A stretch of DNA of 64,000 nucleotides from positions 140,842 to 204,841 of the forward strand of contig DASWQH010000008.1 of the NCBI GenBank assembly GCA_036403815.1, in the 5' to 3' direction. Position 1 is the stretch's first letter. Every line of letters begins with the position of its first letter. Of this stretch, positions 1 to 7,319 are shown piece by piece. Position numbers and translations under genes: made by a program. A model generated the notes under the pieces. It saw only the letters and a program-made list of their open reading frames with translations, did not search any database and had not been told where the DNA came from. Source of the stretch: JACVRN01 sp036403815. Lineage in GTDB: Bacteria; Acidobacteriota; Blastocatellia; Pyrinomonadales; Pyrinomonadaceae.

Positions 1-255
1 AATCGAGACAGCTTTCTTAAAGGAATGAAGGCGACATTGGTTTCGGAATCTGATATAAAGCTTCAGGAAAATCCGGGTCGCGAGATCAAGGCCGTGCGCG
101 ACGAGCTGAGCATCAGAAGCAGAATCTTTCTGGTCGGCAAGCGCTATTATCAACTGGTGACGATTACGCCCGCGACGCTTGCTGGCAATGTTGAGGCCGA
201 CAAGTTCTTAACTTCATTCGAGCTTCTGACGGCGACGGACGCTGCCGCGCGTTAA
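1..255 (+). CDS. C-terminal part of an unknown protein (gene begins before the window)
   Basis: The reading frame is open from base 1 to the TAA at 253-255, so this is the 3' end of a longer gene. The visible 84 residues hold a GREIKAV segment followed by IRSRIFLVGKRYYQLVTI and a KFLTSFELL ending. This pattern resembles the end of small extracytoplasmic hypothetical proteins in which a predicted beta-rich region closes with a 'D/EKFL.SF' motif. No catalytic motif is visible and I cannot name a function. An internal ATG at 25 could serve as a start, but the upstream codons read equally well. Confidence 0.6.
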   Translation, partial: NRDSFLKGMKATLVSESDIKLQENPGREIKAVRDELSIRSRIFLVGKRYYQLVTITPATLAGNVEADKFLTSFELLTATDAAAR

Positions 256-375
256 TGATTCCTGAGATGTAGCATCGCAGGCTTTCCAGCCCGGATTCAC
301 GGCAATCGAGCAGTTTGAAATTGGACTCGTACAAGCTTTAATACTTTCGTCAGCTCTGTATAAAGGTTTCCGCAG

Positions 376-1269
376 ATGAAGCTTTCAGCTCGCACAACTC
401 CGGCTCACATCTTCGGCGTGGTCGTGCTCCTTCTTCTTTGCGTAGCTCACGCGAGCGCGCAGCAGCGACCCCTTATCACGGAAGATGTGGACATCATTCC
501 GCCTGGAAGCCTTCGCATAGAGGCGGGAATTGATTTCTACCAGAACGCCAAGTTTCCGCTTTCCGGCTTAACGGGAGATTTGACGCGCGTCGGCGTCATA
601 GGCATCAACATTGGCCTTTCGCCCAACGTAGAGGTGCAGGTGGACGGAGTGGCGCAGAATTTTCTGAGCATCAATTCGGTGACCATCCCGTCGCCGATTC
701 CTTTGACCCTTCAGCCGGGACAGAACTCTACGAACGACACTGGCGATTTCACGCTCTCGACCAAAATCAAGTTTCGCAACGAGACCGCGCGAGGCCCCAG
801 CCTTGGCTTCCGCTTCGGCGTGCAGCTTCCCAACTCGAACCAGAAGCGCGGCATAGGCTCGAACCAGACGAACGCTTTCGGCATGATTCTAGCGGGTAAA
901 AAATTCGGCAGGCAGTTTGATGGGCAGCGTCGCGTCAATCTGTTCGGCAATCTGGGCATAGCAATCCTCGGCACGACCGACCCCTACATACAGAACGACG
1001 TGTTGCTGTACGGCTTCGGCGGCATCGTGCGCCTGAACAAGCAGATTAACTTCGCGGGCGAGATTAACGGGCGCGCCAACACTCGCCGCAACGGCGCACC
1101 GCTCGGCACGGAATCCATCTCGGAAGCGCGCCTTGGCGTGCAGGTCAAAGCTTCCGGGCTGCGCTTTGATTTCGCAGGCATCGCCGGGTTGACGGATTTC
1201 AGTCCACGCTCCGGCGTCACCTTCGGCGTCACCTACGACACCCCTCCCATCTTCGTCCCGGTCAAATAG
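376..1269 (+). CDS. Exported beta-barrel-like outer membrane protein
   Basis: The 297-residue protein starts with a signal peptide (residues 1 to about 28, ending AHASA before QQRPL). The rest alternates short hydrophobic and polar stretches with many Gly and Asn residues, for example GINIGLSPNVEVQVDG and LGFRFGVQLP. This is the pattern of transmembrane beta-strands, and it ends with a strand-like segment followed by PVK. It resembles the 'putative transporter / MetA-pathway of phenol degradation' type barrels common in Acidobacteria. The substrate is unknown. The gene stands alone and is followed by a heptad hairpin. Confidence 0.6.
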   Translation: MKLSARTTPAHIFGVVVLLLLCVAHASAQQRPLITEDVDIIPPGSLRIEAGIDFYQNAKFPLSGLTGDLTRVGVIGINIGLSPNVEVQVDGVAQNFLSINSVTIPSPIPLTLQPGQNSTNDTGDFTLSTKIKFRNETARGPSLGFRFGVQLPNSNQKRGIGSNQTNAFGMILAGKKFGRQFDGQRRVNLFGNLGIAILGTTDPYIQNDVLLYGFGGIVRLNKQINFAGEINGRANTRRNGAPLGTESISEARLGVQVKASGLRFDFAGIAGLTDFSPRSGVTFGVTYDTPPIFVPVK

Positions 1270-1271
1270 GC

Positions 1272-1387
1272 TCAGTGAGTGACAAGTGAGAAGAACAGTT
1301 TTCAGTTTTCGGTTTTCAGTTCTCAGTAAAAGCAAGTAGAGCTTCTTCTGAAACCTGAAAACCGAAAACTGAAAACTGAAAACTGCT
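1272..1387. repeat. Heptad-repeat hairpin H1
   Basis: The left arm (about 1296-1325) is a tandem array of CAGTTTT-like heptamers and the right arm (about 1350-1385) is its complement. The loop contains AGTAAAAGC and CTTCTTCTG. A further short heptad-like stretch, AGTGAGTGACAAGTGAG, precedes the left arm. Only CTTTT separates the right arm from the ATG at 1391. Confidence 0.85.
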
Positions 1388-1390
1388 TTT

Positions 1391-2080
1391 ATGTTTGATT
1401 GGATACGCGAGATAGCTGCACGGCTTCAGCAGGCGTTTGCCGGTACGGTCGAGTGGCTTGAGCATTTCATTATCAGTGTGCCGATGTACGTGGCCGCGCC
1501 TTCGATGATATTCATCGGCGCGCTGGATTCTTCGCTTCTCTCGCTCCCCGAAATCAACGACTATCTGGTAGTGATGCGCTGCGCCAAACAGCCTTCGGCG
1601 GTCTTCTATTTCCCGCTCTTCGCCGCAGCCGGTTCCGTCCTCGGATGCCTCCTGCTTTACACAATCATACGCGGCGGAGGCCAGGCGATAATGCGTCGTC
1701 GCTTTCGCGCAGACCATATAGAGAGGGTCGAGCGAGCCTACGCCAAGTGGGGTTTTCTGGCGCTGGCCGTGCCCGCCTTGCTGCCACCGCCGATGCCCTT
1801 CAAGATTTTCGTCGCCACGGCGGGCGCGCTCGAATATCCGCGCTGGCGCTTTATGCTGACCGTGATGATCGCGCGCTCGGTTCGTTACTATGTAGAAGGA
1901 ACGCTGGCGGTATTTTACGGCGAGAACGTTCTGTCATGGATGAAGGAGAACGGCGCGCTGGTCATCTTGATTGTGGCTACGGTTTTCGTCGGCGGACTCC
2001 TCATCTATTTCATCAAGCACAGAAGAAAACCGGCGGTGGAAAAAGCGGACGAGGCGGCGGCGACCACCTCCGATATGTAA
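1391..2080 (+). CDS. VTT/DedA-like (YqaA-type) membrane protein, copy 1
   Basis: The 229-residue polytopic membrane protein belongs to the SNARE-associated/VTT superfamily, whose members are linked to lipid scrambling or envelope homeostasis. The best signature is LPPPMPFKIFVATAGAL followed by a membrane segment and RSVRYYVEG. The same pattern recurs in the next gene, so the two are tandem paralogues. The C-terminus is a last membrane helix followed by a basic and acidic tail. The start is the ATG at 1391, directly behind hairpin H1. No Shine-Dalgarno sequence is visible. Which lipid or solute it handles cannot be read from the sequence. Confidence 0.8.
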   Translation: MFDWIREIAARLQQAFAGTVEWLEHFIISVPMYVAAPSMIFIGALDSSLLSLPEINDYLVVMRCAKQPSAVFYFPLFAAAGSVLGCLLLYTIIRGGGQAIMRRRFRADHIERVERAYAKWGFLALAVPALLPPPMPFKIFVATAGALEYPRWRFMLTVMIARSVRYYVEGTLAVFYGENVLSWMKENGALVILIVATVFVGGLLIYFIKHRRKPAVEKADEAAATTSDM

Positions 2081-2100
2081 TGATGAGCGATTAGAAAACT

Positions 2101-2240
2101 TGTAGGGGCAGGGCTAGTCCTCGGCCCGTATCGCTCGCTAGAGCGATAATTAATCAGAGGTAGATTCCAACCTTGAAACGTAACGACACTTGATTATCAG
2201 CTTCGCTGATACGGACCGAGGACTTGTCCCTGCCCCTACA
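2101..2240. repeat. TGTAGGGGCAGGG-type inverted-repeat element R1
   Basis: The element begins TGTAGGGGCAGGGCTAGTCC and ends with the near-complement CTTGTCCCTGCCCCTACA, with a central part of about 80 bp that also contains short palindromes (GCTCGCTAGAGC, ATCAGCTTCGCTGAT). The same ends occur at 41454-41592. It fills nearly all the space between the two VTT genes. Confidence 0.85.
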
Positions 2241-2266
2241 TATATCGAAAGGAACCTGTCTCTACT

Positions 2267-2902
2267 TTGAAGTGGCTCATACGTAAAATCACGAACGGCC
2301 TGACGGCAATCTCGCAGTATCTTGTGACCTACGGGGCGTTCGGGCTGTTTGGCATCGCGCTGCTGGATTCGGCGCTTATTCCTATGGCTGGCGGGCCGGA
2401 CGCGGTGCTGATGCTGCTTTCGGCGGCGCAGCCCGGATGGTGGCCGCTTTATGCGGCGGCGGCGACGCTCGGCTCGGTCGCGGGCTGCATCATTCTCTAC
2501 TACCTGAGCGCACGCGCAGGAAGCCGCGCGCTCAAGCGCTTCTCTGAACGAAAGCAGAAGCGCGTCAAAGATTTGCTTGACCGCTACGACGTTCTATCTG
2601 TGCTGGTGGCGTCCGTGCTGCCGCCGCCTTTCCCCTTCAAGCTGTTTGTTGTTTCGGCTGGCGTGTTTCGCCTGAACATCCTGCGCTTTGCCATTGCCAT
2701 CGCCATAGGCCGCGCCTTTCGCTATCTGCTTGAAGGCTATCTGGCGGCAAACTACGGCGAGCACGCAAAGGACTTGCTCGCGCGTTATTATCCGGCCATA
2801 GGCATCGGCCTTGCCGTACTGCTTATAGTTGTATTCGTCGGCAGAAACTTATGGCGGAAGAGATCAGAGGCCAGAGAGCAGAGGTTAGTAGAGGAGCCTT
2901 AG
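2267..2902 (+). CDS. VTT/DedA-like (YqaA-type) membrane protein, copy 2
   Basis: The 211-residue protein is a paralogue of the gene upstream. It shares LPPPFPFKLFVVSAG followed by RFAIAIAIGRAFRYLLEG. Several hydrophobic segments and a short basic tail follow. The start is TTG at 2267, preceded by AAAGGAAC at a suitable distance. The gene's last codons run into hairpin H2, so the C-terminal SEAREQRLVEEP is encoded by repeat DNA. A lipid-flipping or ion-homeostasis role is inferred from the family only. Confidence 0.78.
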   Translation: MKWLIRKITNGLTAISQYLVTYGAFGLFGIALLDSALIPMAGGPDAVLMLLSAAQPGWWPLYAAAATLGSVAGCIILYYLSARAGSRALKRFSERKQKRVKDLLDRYDVLSVLVASVLPPPFPFKLFVVSAGVFRLNILRFAIAIAIGRAFRYLLEGYLAANYGEHAKDLLARYYPAIGIGLAVLLIVVFVGRNLWRKRSEAREQRLVEEP

Positions 2903-2934
2903 ACCGACTTCTAACCTCTAGCCTCTAACATCTG
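2861..2934. repeat. Heptad-repeat hairpin H2 between convergent genes
   Basis: The arms are built from GAGGTTA/GAGGCCA-type heptamers and their complement (CTAACCTCTAGCCTCTAACATCT). The stop codons of both flanking convergent genes lie inside the element. It may act as a bidirectional terminator. Confidence 0.75.
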
Positions 2935-3741
2935 TTTCTGGAAGCGAAATCTTCTGGCGGAGGCTATGTCTTCGACGCCGTGCTCTTCCAGTCGCGTGAG
3001 CATTCGTATAAATAGCTCTGCGGTCGCAAGAGCGTCTGCGGGCGCGCGATGGCGGTTGGGGTGCGGGATGTTGAAATGCTCTGCCAGCGTGGACAATTGA
3101 TAATTCGTCAGACCCGGCACGCACGAGCGCGAGAGCTTGACGGTGCATAGATGGACGTTAATCATCCGGCGACCCGGAAAGACGCGCCCTATCTCGTGGT
3201 TCAGGACGCGCACGTCGAAATGAGAGTTGTGCGCGACGAGCACAGCGTCGCCCGCGAAGTCCAGCCAGTCTACAACGATTTCGGAGAAGACCGGAGCATT
3301 CTGCACCATCTCTTCCGTGATGCCCGTGAGCCTTGAGATAAACGGCGGGATTGCAGCTTCCGGGTTGACCAGCGTCTGGAACTCTGCCACAACGCGCCCG
3401 GCCTGCACGCGATAAGCGCCGATCTCCATGATGCGTCCCGGAGGCGTCTTCGCTCCCGTGGTCTCAAGGTCAACGACTACAAAGTCAGACTCGCGCAGCA
3501 GTCTTCGCTCGGCATCGTCGCACGCAAGCTCAACCCGGTGGTCGTCACGCAAAATCAGGCGGTGATCTTCTTTGATAAGGTCTGCGACCAGAAGCGAAGC
3601 CAGCTCGGATTCAACCTCCGGGAGATTAAGCACAAGGCTTGCAACTTCGGAGGCAGAAGCGCAGCCGCCGCACACGCGCAGCAACTCTACGGTTTCCTGT
3701 ACGAGCGGCGAATCTGAGATTAGATTGCGGTGCATCGGCAT
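2911..3741 (-). CDS. DnaQ-like 3'-5' exonuclease (DNA polymerase III epsilon-type)
   Basis: This is a DEDD-family exonuclease. Motif I is VVDLETTGAK (Asp and Glu metal ligands), motif II is VAHNSHFDVRVL, and motif III is the C-terminal HRAPADALATAELF (HxAxxDA, DEDDh type). The exonuclease fold covers roughly residues 85-245, after an N-terminal helical region of about 80 residues. It could proofread replication or act in repair; no polymerase or UvrC-like domain is attached. A longer reading frame exists upstream, but a TACAAT -10-like box at 3754-3759 sits just before GTGATGCCGATG, so I choose the GTG at 3741 (ATG at 3735 is as good). The final residues come from hairpin H2. Confidence 0.8.
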   Translation of the reverse strand: MPMHRNLISDSPLVQETVELLRVCGGCASASEVASLVLNLPEVESELASLLVADLIKEDHRLILRDDHRVELACDDAERRLLRESDFVVVDLETTGAKTPPGRIMEIGAYRVQAGRVVAEFQTLVNPEAAIPPFISRLTGITEEMVQNAPVFSEIVVDWLDFAGDAVLVAHNSHFDVRVLNHEIGRVFPGRRMINVHLCTVKLSRSCVPGLTNYQLSTLAEHFNIPHPNRHRAPADALATAELFIRMLTRLEEHGVEDIASARRFRFQKQMLEARG

Positions 3742-3753
3742 CACACGCCCATT

Positions 3754-3759
3754 GTAGCA
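3754..3759 (-). promoter_or_regulatory. -10 box candidate for the exonuclease gene, possibly leaderless
   Basis: On the minus strand the sequence reads TGCTACAATGGGCGTGTGATG. TACAAT preceded by TGC is an extended -10 type. Transcription would start at or within a few bases of the GTG/ATG codons. No clear -35 is seen. Confidence 0.4.
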
Positions 3760-3811
3760 TGCACCGCGACGCACGAAAAAATAGAAGGCGGAAAAGCAAG
3801 GGAGGGCAATA

Positions 3812-3926
3812 AGGGATGAGGGATGAAAATTCGACACGCCTTGCAGGCGTGATTAAATTAAGAGAATCAAAGCGAAGCTTTGTCCAACCTTTCATCCCTC
3901 ATCCCTCATCCCTCGCTTTCATCCCT
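3812..3926. repeat. Heptad-repeat hairpin H3
   Basis: The arms are GGGATGA heptamers (left) and TCATCCC heptamers (right). The loop contains the segment GAATCAAAGCGAAGCTTTGT, which also occurs in the loop of H9 at 33136-33256 although the arms there are completely different. Confidence 0.85.
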
Positions 3927-4001
3927 GCTTTTGAATCCGTTGCCGGTTGGCTGAGCGTAACTGCTTGTGACGGATTTCAATAATTCTTCGGAGAATAAAA
4001 G

Positions 4002-4340
4002 ATGAGAGAATCTAACATCGAAGCAGTCGAGCGTTATCTTGATGCGCTGAGGTCAAAGGATTTGAGCCGCGCGCCGCTTGCAGCCGACATTTTCTTTACA
4101 GACCCCCTCATAGGGGAGTTGACGGGCGAGGAAGCATGGCGTGAGTTTATAACCCCCATACTTCCGGCCTTCAAAGATGTACGCGTCAAACAGCACGTAG
4201 CCGAAGGCGATTATGTCGCTACGCAGTGGGAGGCGGACACAGCCTGGGGCGTCATCCCTATCTTGGAGCTTTTCCGCATAGAGGATGGAAGAATCAAAGA
4301 GGCACGCGCCTTCTTCGACCCGCGACCCATTAAAGTTTAA
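4002..4340 (+). CDS. SnoaL/NTF2-fold small protein
   Basis: The 112-residue protein has the pattern of the SnoaL-like NTF2 superfamily: an N-terminal helix (NIEAVERYLDALRSKD), then FFTDPLIG, a conserved GEEAWREFITPILPAFKDV helix, and paired strands VAEGDYVATQWE and LFRIEDGRIKEARAFFDP. Family members are ketosteroid isomerase-like enzymes, polyketide cyclases or ligand-binding proteins, so the substrate cannot be predicted. The start ATG lies at the end of GGAGAATAAAAG, a plausible ribosome site. pyrE follows 31 bases after the stop. Confidence 0.7.
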   Translation: MRESNIEAVERYLDALRSKDLSRAPLAADIFFTDPLIGELTGEEAWREFITPILPAFKDVRVKQHVAEGDYVATQWEADTAWGVIPILELFRIEDGRIKEARAFFDPRPIKV

Positions 4341-4371
4341 GGCGAAAGCTTTGCATAAGGGAGGAGAGATT

Positions 4372-4959
4372 TTGCAGGCCGAAGAGGTCATAGAGAGATT
4401 CAAACGAACGGGCGCGCTCCTTGAAGGCCACTTCATACTGACGAGCGGCCTGCATAGCACACAATATCTTCAATGCGCGCTCCTGCTGCAACATACGGCT
4501 GAGGCTATTGCCTTCGGTCAGGCTCTGGCCGACCATTATCGTAATCAGGGGATAGAGACGGTCGCAGCGCCTGCCATCGGCGGCATCGTCATAGGCTATG
4601 AAGTTGCGCGCTCACTCGAAGCACGCTTCATCTGGACGGAGCGCGTTGATGGCCGCATGACTCTGAGGCGCGGCTTCACAGTCCGTCCCGGCGAAAGCGT
4701 GCTCGTTATAGAGGATGTCATCACCACGGGCGGCTCTACGCGCGAGACCGTTGAAGTCTTGCGCACATCGGGCGCGCGTGTCATCGGCGCAGCCTCCATT
4801 ATAGACCGCTCCTCTGGCCGCGCAGACGTGGGCGTCCCACGCTTTGCCCTCGCCACCCTGGACGTTCCTTCAGTCGCCCCCGTGGCCTGCGACCTCTGCG
4901 CCCAAGGCATCGAGGCAATCAAACCGGGCAGCAGGAAAACAGTAAGCAGTGAGCAGTGA
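4372..4959 (+). CDS. pyrE: Orotate phosphoribosyltransferase
   Basis: This enzyme transfers phosphoribose from PRPP to orotate in pyrimidine synthesis. The PRPP-binding signature is VLVIEDVITTGGSTRE, and the early part has GHFILTSGLHSTQYLQCALL, typical of OPRTase. I place the start at the TTG at 4372, because GGGAGGAG (4359-4366) is a good ribosome site just upstream and the homologous region begins here. An in-frame ATG at 4285 lies inside the preceding gene and would add 29 unlikely residues. The protein is about 195 residues, the usual length. The last residues lie in hairpin H4. Confidence 0.9.
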   Translation: MQAEEVIERFKRTGALLEGHFILTSGLHSTQYLQCALLLQHTAEAIAFGQALADHYRNQGIETVAAPAIGGIVIGYEVARSLEARFIWTERVDGRMTLRRGFTVRPGESVLVIEDVITTGGSTRETVEVLRTSGARVIGAASIIDRSSGRADVGVPRFALATLDVPSVAPVACDLCAQGIEAIKPGSRKTVSSEQ

Positions 4960-5047
4960 GCGGTAAGCAGTCGAACGGAAAACTACGCGACTCGATTGCC
5001 GCGCAATCTCTTTTTACTGCTTACGGCTCACTGCTTACCGCTCACTT
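4938..5047. repeat. Heptad-repeat hairpin H4 (pyrE-truA junction)
   Basis: The left arm is AGTGAGC/GGTAAGC heptamers and the right arm is ACTGCTTACGGCTCACTGC-like. The pyrE stop lies inside the left arm, and only TTTTTT separates the right arm from the truA ATG at 5052. Confidence 0.85.
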
Positions 5048-5051
5048 TTTT

Positions 5052-5804
5052 ATGAATTTCAAGTTGACTCTTCAATACGACGGGACGGATTTTCACGGCT
5101 GGCAGATGCAGGGCGAGGAGCGTACCGTGCAGGGCGAGTTGACGCGTGTGCTCTCGCTGCTTGAAGGTAGAGCGGTGTCGGTGCATGGCTCCGGGCGGAC
5201 GGATGCGGGCGTTCATGCAGAAGGACAGGTGGCGAGCGCATACATGGAGCGCGAGATTACGCCGGAGAAGCTGCGCGGTGCGATTAACGCCAATCTAGCG
5301 CGCGATGTGAGAGTCTCTAAGGCTGAACGGGTCGCAGATGATTTTCATGCGCGCTATTCTGCGCGGAGCAAGACCTATGTTTACAGAATTTTCAATGAGC
5401 AGGTCGTGTCGCCTTTCTGGCACAGGTATGCGCTCCAAGAGGCGCGCCCGCTTGATTTAGCGCTCATGCAGAAGGCTGCGCGGCTCTTTGTGGGCGAGCA
5501 TGATTGGACTGCCTTTTCTGCTGCACAGTCGGATGCGGAATCTCGTGTGCGTCGTGTGACGGAGGTCTCGGTCACGTCCCGTTGGGAGATGCGCGGGCAG
5601 GGGCGCATGGTTGAAATTCACGCGAGCGCCGAAGGATTTCTGCGCTACATGGTGCGCTCCATAGCGGGCAGCCTGCTCGCCGTAGGCCGTGGCGAGATGC
5701 TGTCTGAAGAGGTCGAGCGCGCAATCTCTACGGGCGAAAGAAGCCTTGTGGCTGCGACCGCGCCTGCTCATGGATTGACGCTCGTCAGCGTTCAGTACGA
5801 TTGA
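5052..5804 (+). CDS. truA: tRNA pseudouridine synthase A
   Basis: TruA converts uridines 38-40 of tRNA anticodon stems to pseudouridine. The catalytic Asp is in HGSGRTDAGVHAEGQ (Asp51), preceded by LQYDGTDFHGWQ, and the C-terminal half has the RYMVRSIAGSLLAVGRGE segment. I start at the ATG at 5052. The frame extends upstream to 4956, but those residues are encoded by hairpin H4 and do not belong to the family. At 250 residues it has normal length. No Shine-Dalgarno sequence is seen, only the T-tract after the hairpin. Confidence 0.93.
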   Translation: MNFKLTLQYDGTDFHGWQMQGEERTVQGELTRVLSLLEGRAVSVHGSGRTDAGVHAEGQVASAYMEREITPEKLRGAINANLARDVRVSKAERVADDFHARYSARSKTYVYRIFNEQVVSPFWHRYALQEARPLDLALMQKAARLFVGEHDWTAFSAAQSDAESRVRRVTEVSVTSRWEMRGQGRMVEIHASAEGFLRYMVRSIAGSLLAVGRGEMLSEEVERAISTGERSLVAATAPAHGLTLVSVQYD

Positions 5805-5830
5805 CACCGGGCATTCTTAAAGTGAGAATG
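5800..5830 (+). promoter_or_regulatory. Candidate sigma-70-type promoter upstream of uppS
   Basis: TTGACA overlaps the end of truA; 17 bases later there is GAGAAT (four of six matches to TATAAT). It would give a 5' leader of about 95 bases before the uppS start at 5931. Confidence 0.4.
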
Positions 5831-5930
5831 TGTTGCTTGAAAGACGGCTCGTTCCATTAAACCACACGGGCGACAAGACAAGTGAATCAAAATCTTAAAC
5901 CCAACTCCATCGAAGGAGAGCGCTAAAGGG

Positions 5931-6722
5931 ATGCTCGCGGATTTTGCAGATGTCGTGCAGCCGGGAACGCGCGATGAGATGCTGCTGGCGAGCATTGACT
6001 GGGAGCGCTTGCCGCGCCACGTCGCCATCATCATGGACGGCAACGGTCGCTGGGCAGCGGGTCGCGGGCAGCCGCGCATCGCCGGGCACCGGGCGGGCGT
6101 CGAAGCCGTGCGCGCTTCCGTGGACACAGGCGCGCGCCTGGGCTTAGGCGCATTGACGCTCTACGCGTTCTCGACCGAAAACTGGAAGCGCCCGCGCCTC
6201 GAAGTTGACGCGTTGATGCGCATGCTGCGTCGCTACCTGCGGCTTGAGCTTGATGAGATAGATCGCCAGAACATACGCTTTCAAGCCATCGGTCGCATCG
6301 AAGGCTTGAACGTAAATGTACAGCGCGAAATCACACGCGCGCGTGAGCGCACGGCCAAAAACACAGGCATGATCCTGAGCGTCGCCCTGAATTACGGCGG
6401 ACGCGCGGAGATTCTGGACGCGGCGCGCTCCGCCATGCGCCGTCTCATGGAAGAAGGGCTTGAGCCGGACGCGCTCACCGAAGAGCGAATCGAGAGCAAG
6501 CTCTACACGCGCGGACTGCCGGAGCTTGACCTGCTGGTGCGTACGAGCGGCGAGATGCGCATCTCCAATTTTCTACTATGGCAGGCGGCCTACAGCGAAA
6601 TCTACGTTACCGAAACTCTCTGGCCTGATTTCCGTCGCGTGCATCTGCTGGAAGCCATCGCGGATTTTCAGCGTCGCAACCGCCGCTTCGGCGGATTGCA
6701 ACTGGTCGCCAACGCGAAGTAG
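5931..6722 (+). CDS. uppS: Undecaprenyl diphosphate synthase (cis-prenyltransferase)
   Basis: The enzyme extends farnesyl diphosphate with isopentenyl units to make the lipid carrier for peptidoglycan and polysaccharides. Diagnostic segments are HVAIIMDGNGRWA (catalytic Asp36), GHRAGVEAVR, LTLYAFSTENWKRP, and the C-terminal DLLVRTSGEMRISNFLLWQ with the RxSGExRxSNF signature. The start ATG at 5931 follows GGAGAGCGCTAAAGGG. It heads a run of envelope and isoprenoid genes (cdsA, dxr, rseP, ispG), with a small nuclease-like gene between it and cdsA. Confidence 0.95.
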   Translation: MLADFADVVQPGTRDEMLLASIDWERLPRHVAIIMDGNGRWAAGRGQPRIAGHRAGVEAVRASVDTGARLGLGALTLYAFSTENWKRPRLEVDALMRMLRRYLRLELDEIDRQNIRFQAIGRIEGLNVNVQREITRARERTAKNTGMILSVALNYGGRAEILDAARSAMRRLMEEGLEPDALTEERIESKLYTRGLPELDLLVRTSGEMRISNFLLWQAAYSEIYVTETLWPDFRRVHLLEAIADFQRRNRRFGGLQLVANAK

Positions 6723-6732
6723 GTGAGAAGCA

Positions 6733-7299
6733 ATGGATACAGCTATTCAAAATAAGGTCTGGACGGACGAGGAATTGTTGTCGCTGCCCGACGACAGCAA
6801 GAAGTGCGAGATCATCAAAGGAGAACTCGTCGTGAGTCCTGCTGGAATTGAGCATGAAGAGATTGGAGTGCGCCTCATCCTTGCGCTTGGAACACATGTA
6901 CGTGAACACAAGCTGGGAATTGTGTGCGGCTCAAGCGCCGGTTACTGGATGAAGGAGCGTACATCTTTTCTCTCGCCGGATGTCTCATTCATAGCGAAGG
7001 AGCGGCTGCAAGGTGCAAAGCGAGCGCCGAAGAAGTTTTTTGACGGCGCGCCGGATTTGGTCGTGGAGGTTCTTTCTCCGAGCGATACGATAGATAAGCT
7101 GCACTATAAGATTGTGGAATATTTCGATAACGGCGCAAAGTTAATCTGGGTGCTGAACCCTGAAGAGCAGACCGTGCTCGTCTACCACACGCCGCAGCCG
7201 GACAAGCTCTTGCGCGCAAGTGATATGCTTGACGGAGAAGATGTCGTCAAGGGATTTTCCATGCCCGTGTCCGAACTTTTTGCCGAACTCGATTTTTAA
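6733..7299 (+). CDS. Uma2-family (DUF820) PD-(D/E)XK nuclease-like protein
   Basis: The 188-residue protein matches the Uma2 family of restriction-endonuclease-fold proteins, which are widespread in Cyanobacteria and Acidobacteria. Visible landmarks are the N-terminal WTDEELLSLPDDSKKCEIIKGEL, SPDVSFIAKERL, and PDLVVEVLSPSD, where the Asp and the EVLSPSD Glu form the acidic part of the active site. This is followed by HYKIVEYFDNGAKLIWVLNPE. Its target and role are unknown. It lies 10 bases after uppS and 20 before cdsA, so it is probably co-transcribed, although uppS and cdsA are usually direct neighbours. This suggests a later insertion. Confidence 0.82.
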   Translation: MDTAIQNKVWTDEELLSLPDDSKKCEIIKGELVVSPAGIEHEEIGVRLILALGTHVREHKLGIVCGSSAGYWMKERTSFLSPDVSFIAKERLQGAKRAPKKFFDGAPDLVVEVLSPSDTIDKLHYKIVEYFDNGAKLIWVLNPEEQTVLVYHTPQPDKLLRASDMLDGEDVVKGFSMPVSELFAELDF

Positions 7300-7319
7300 G
7301 GGCTGCAATCAATAGCTTA

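Noticed and set aside
4956..5051. N-terminal extension of TruA
   Set aside because: The extra 32 codons are the heptad hairpin H4. The family sequence begins at the ATG at 5052.
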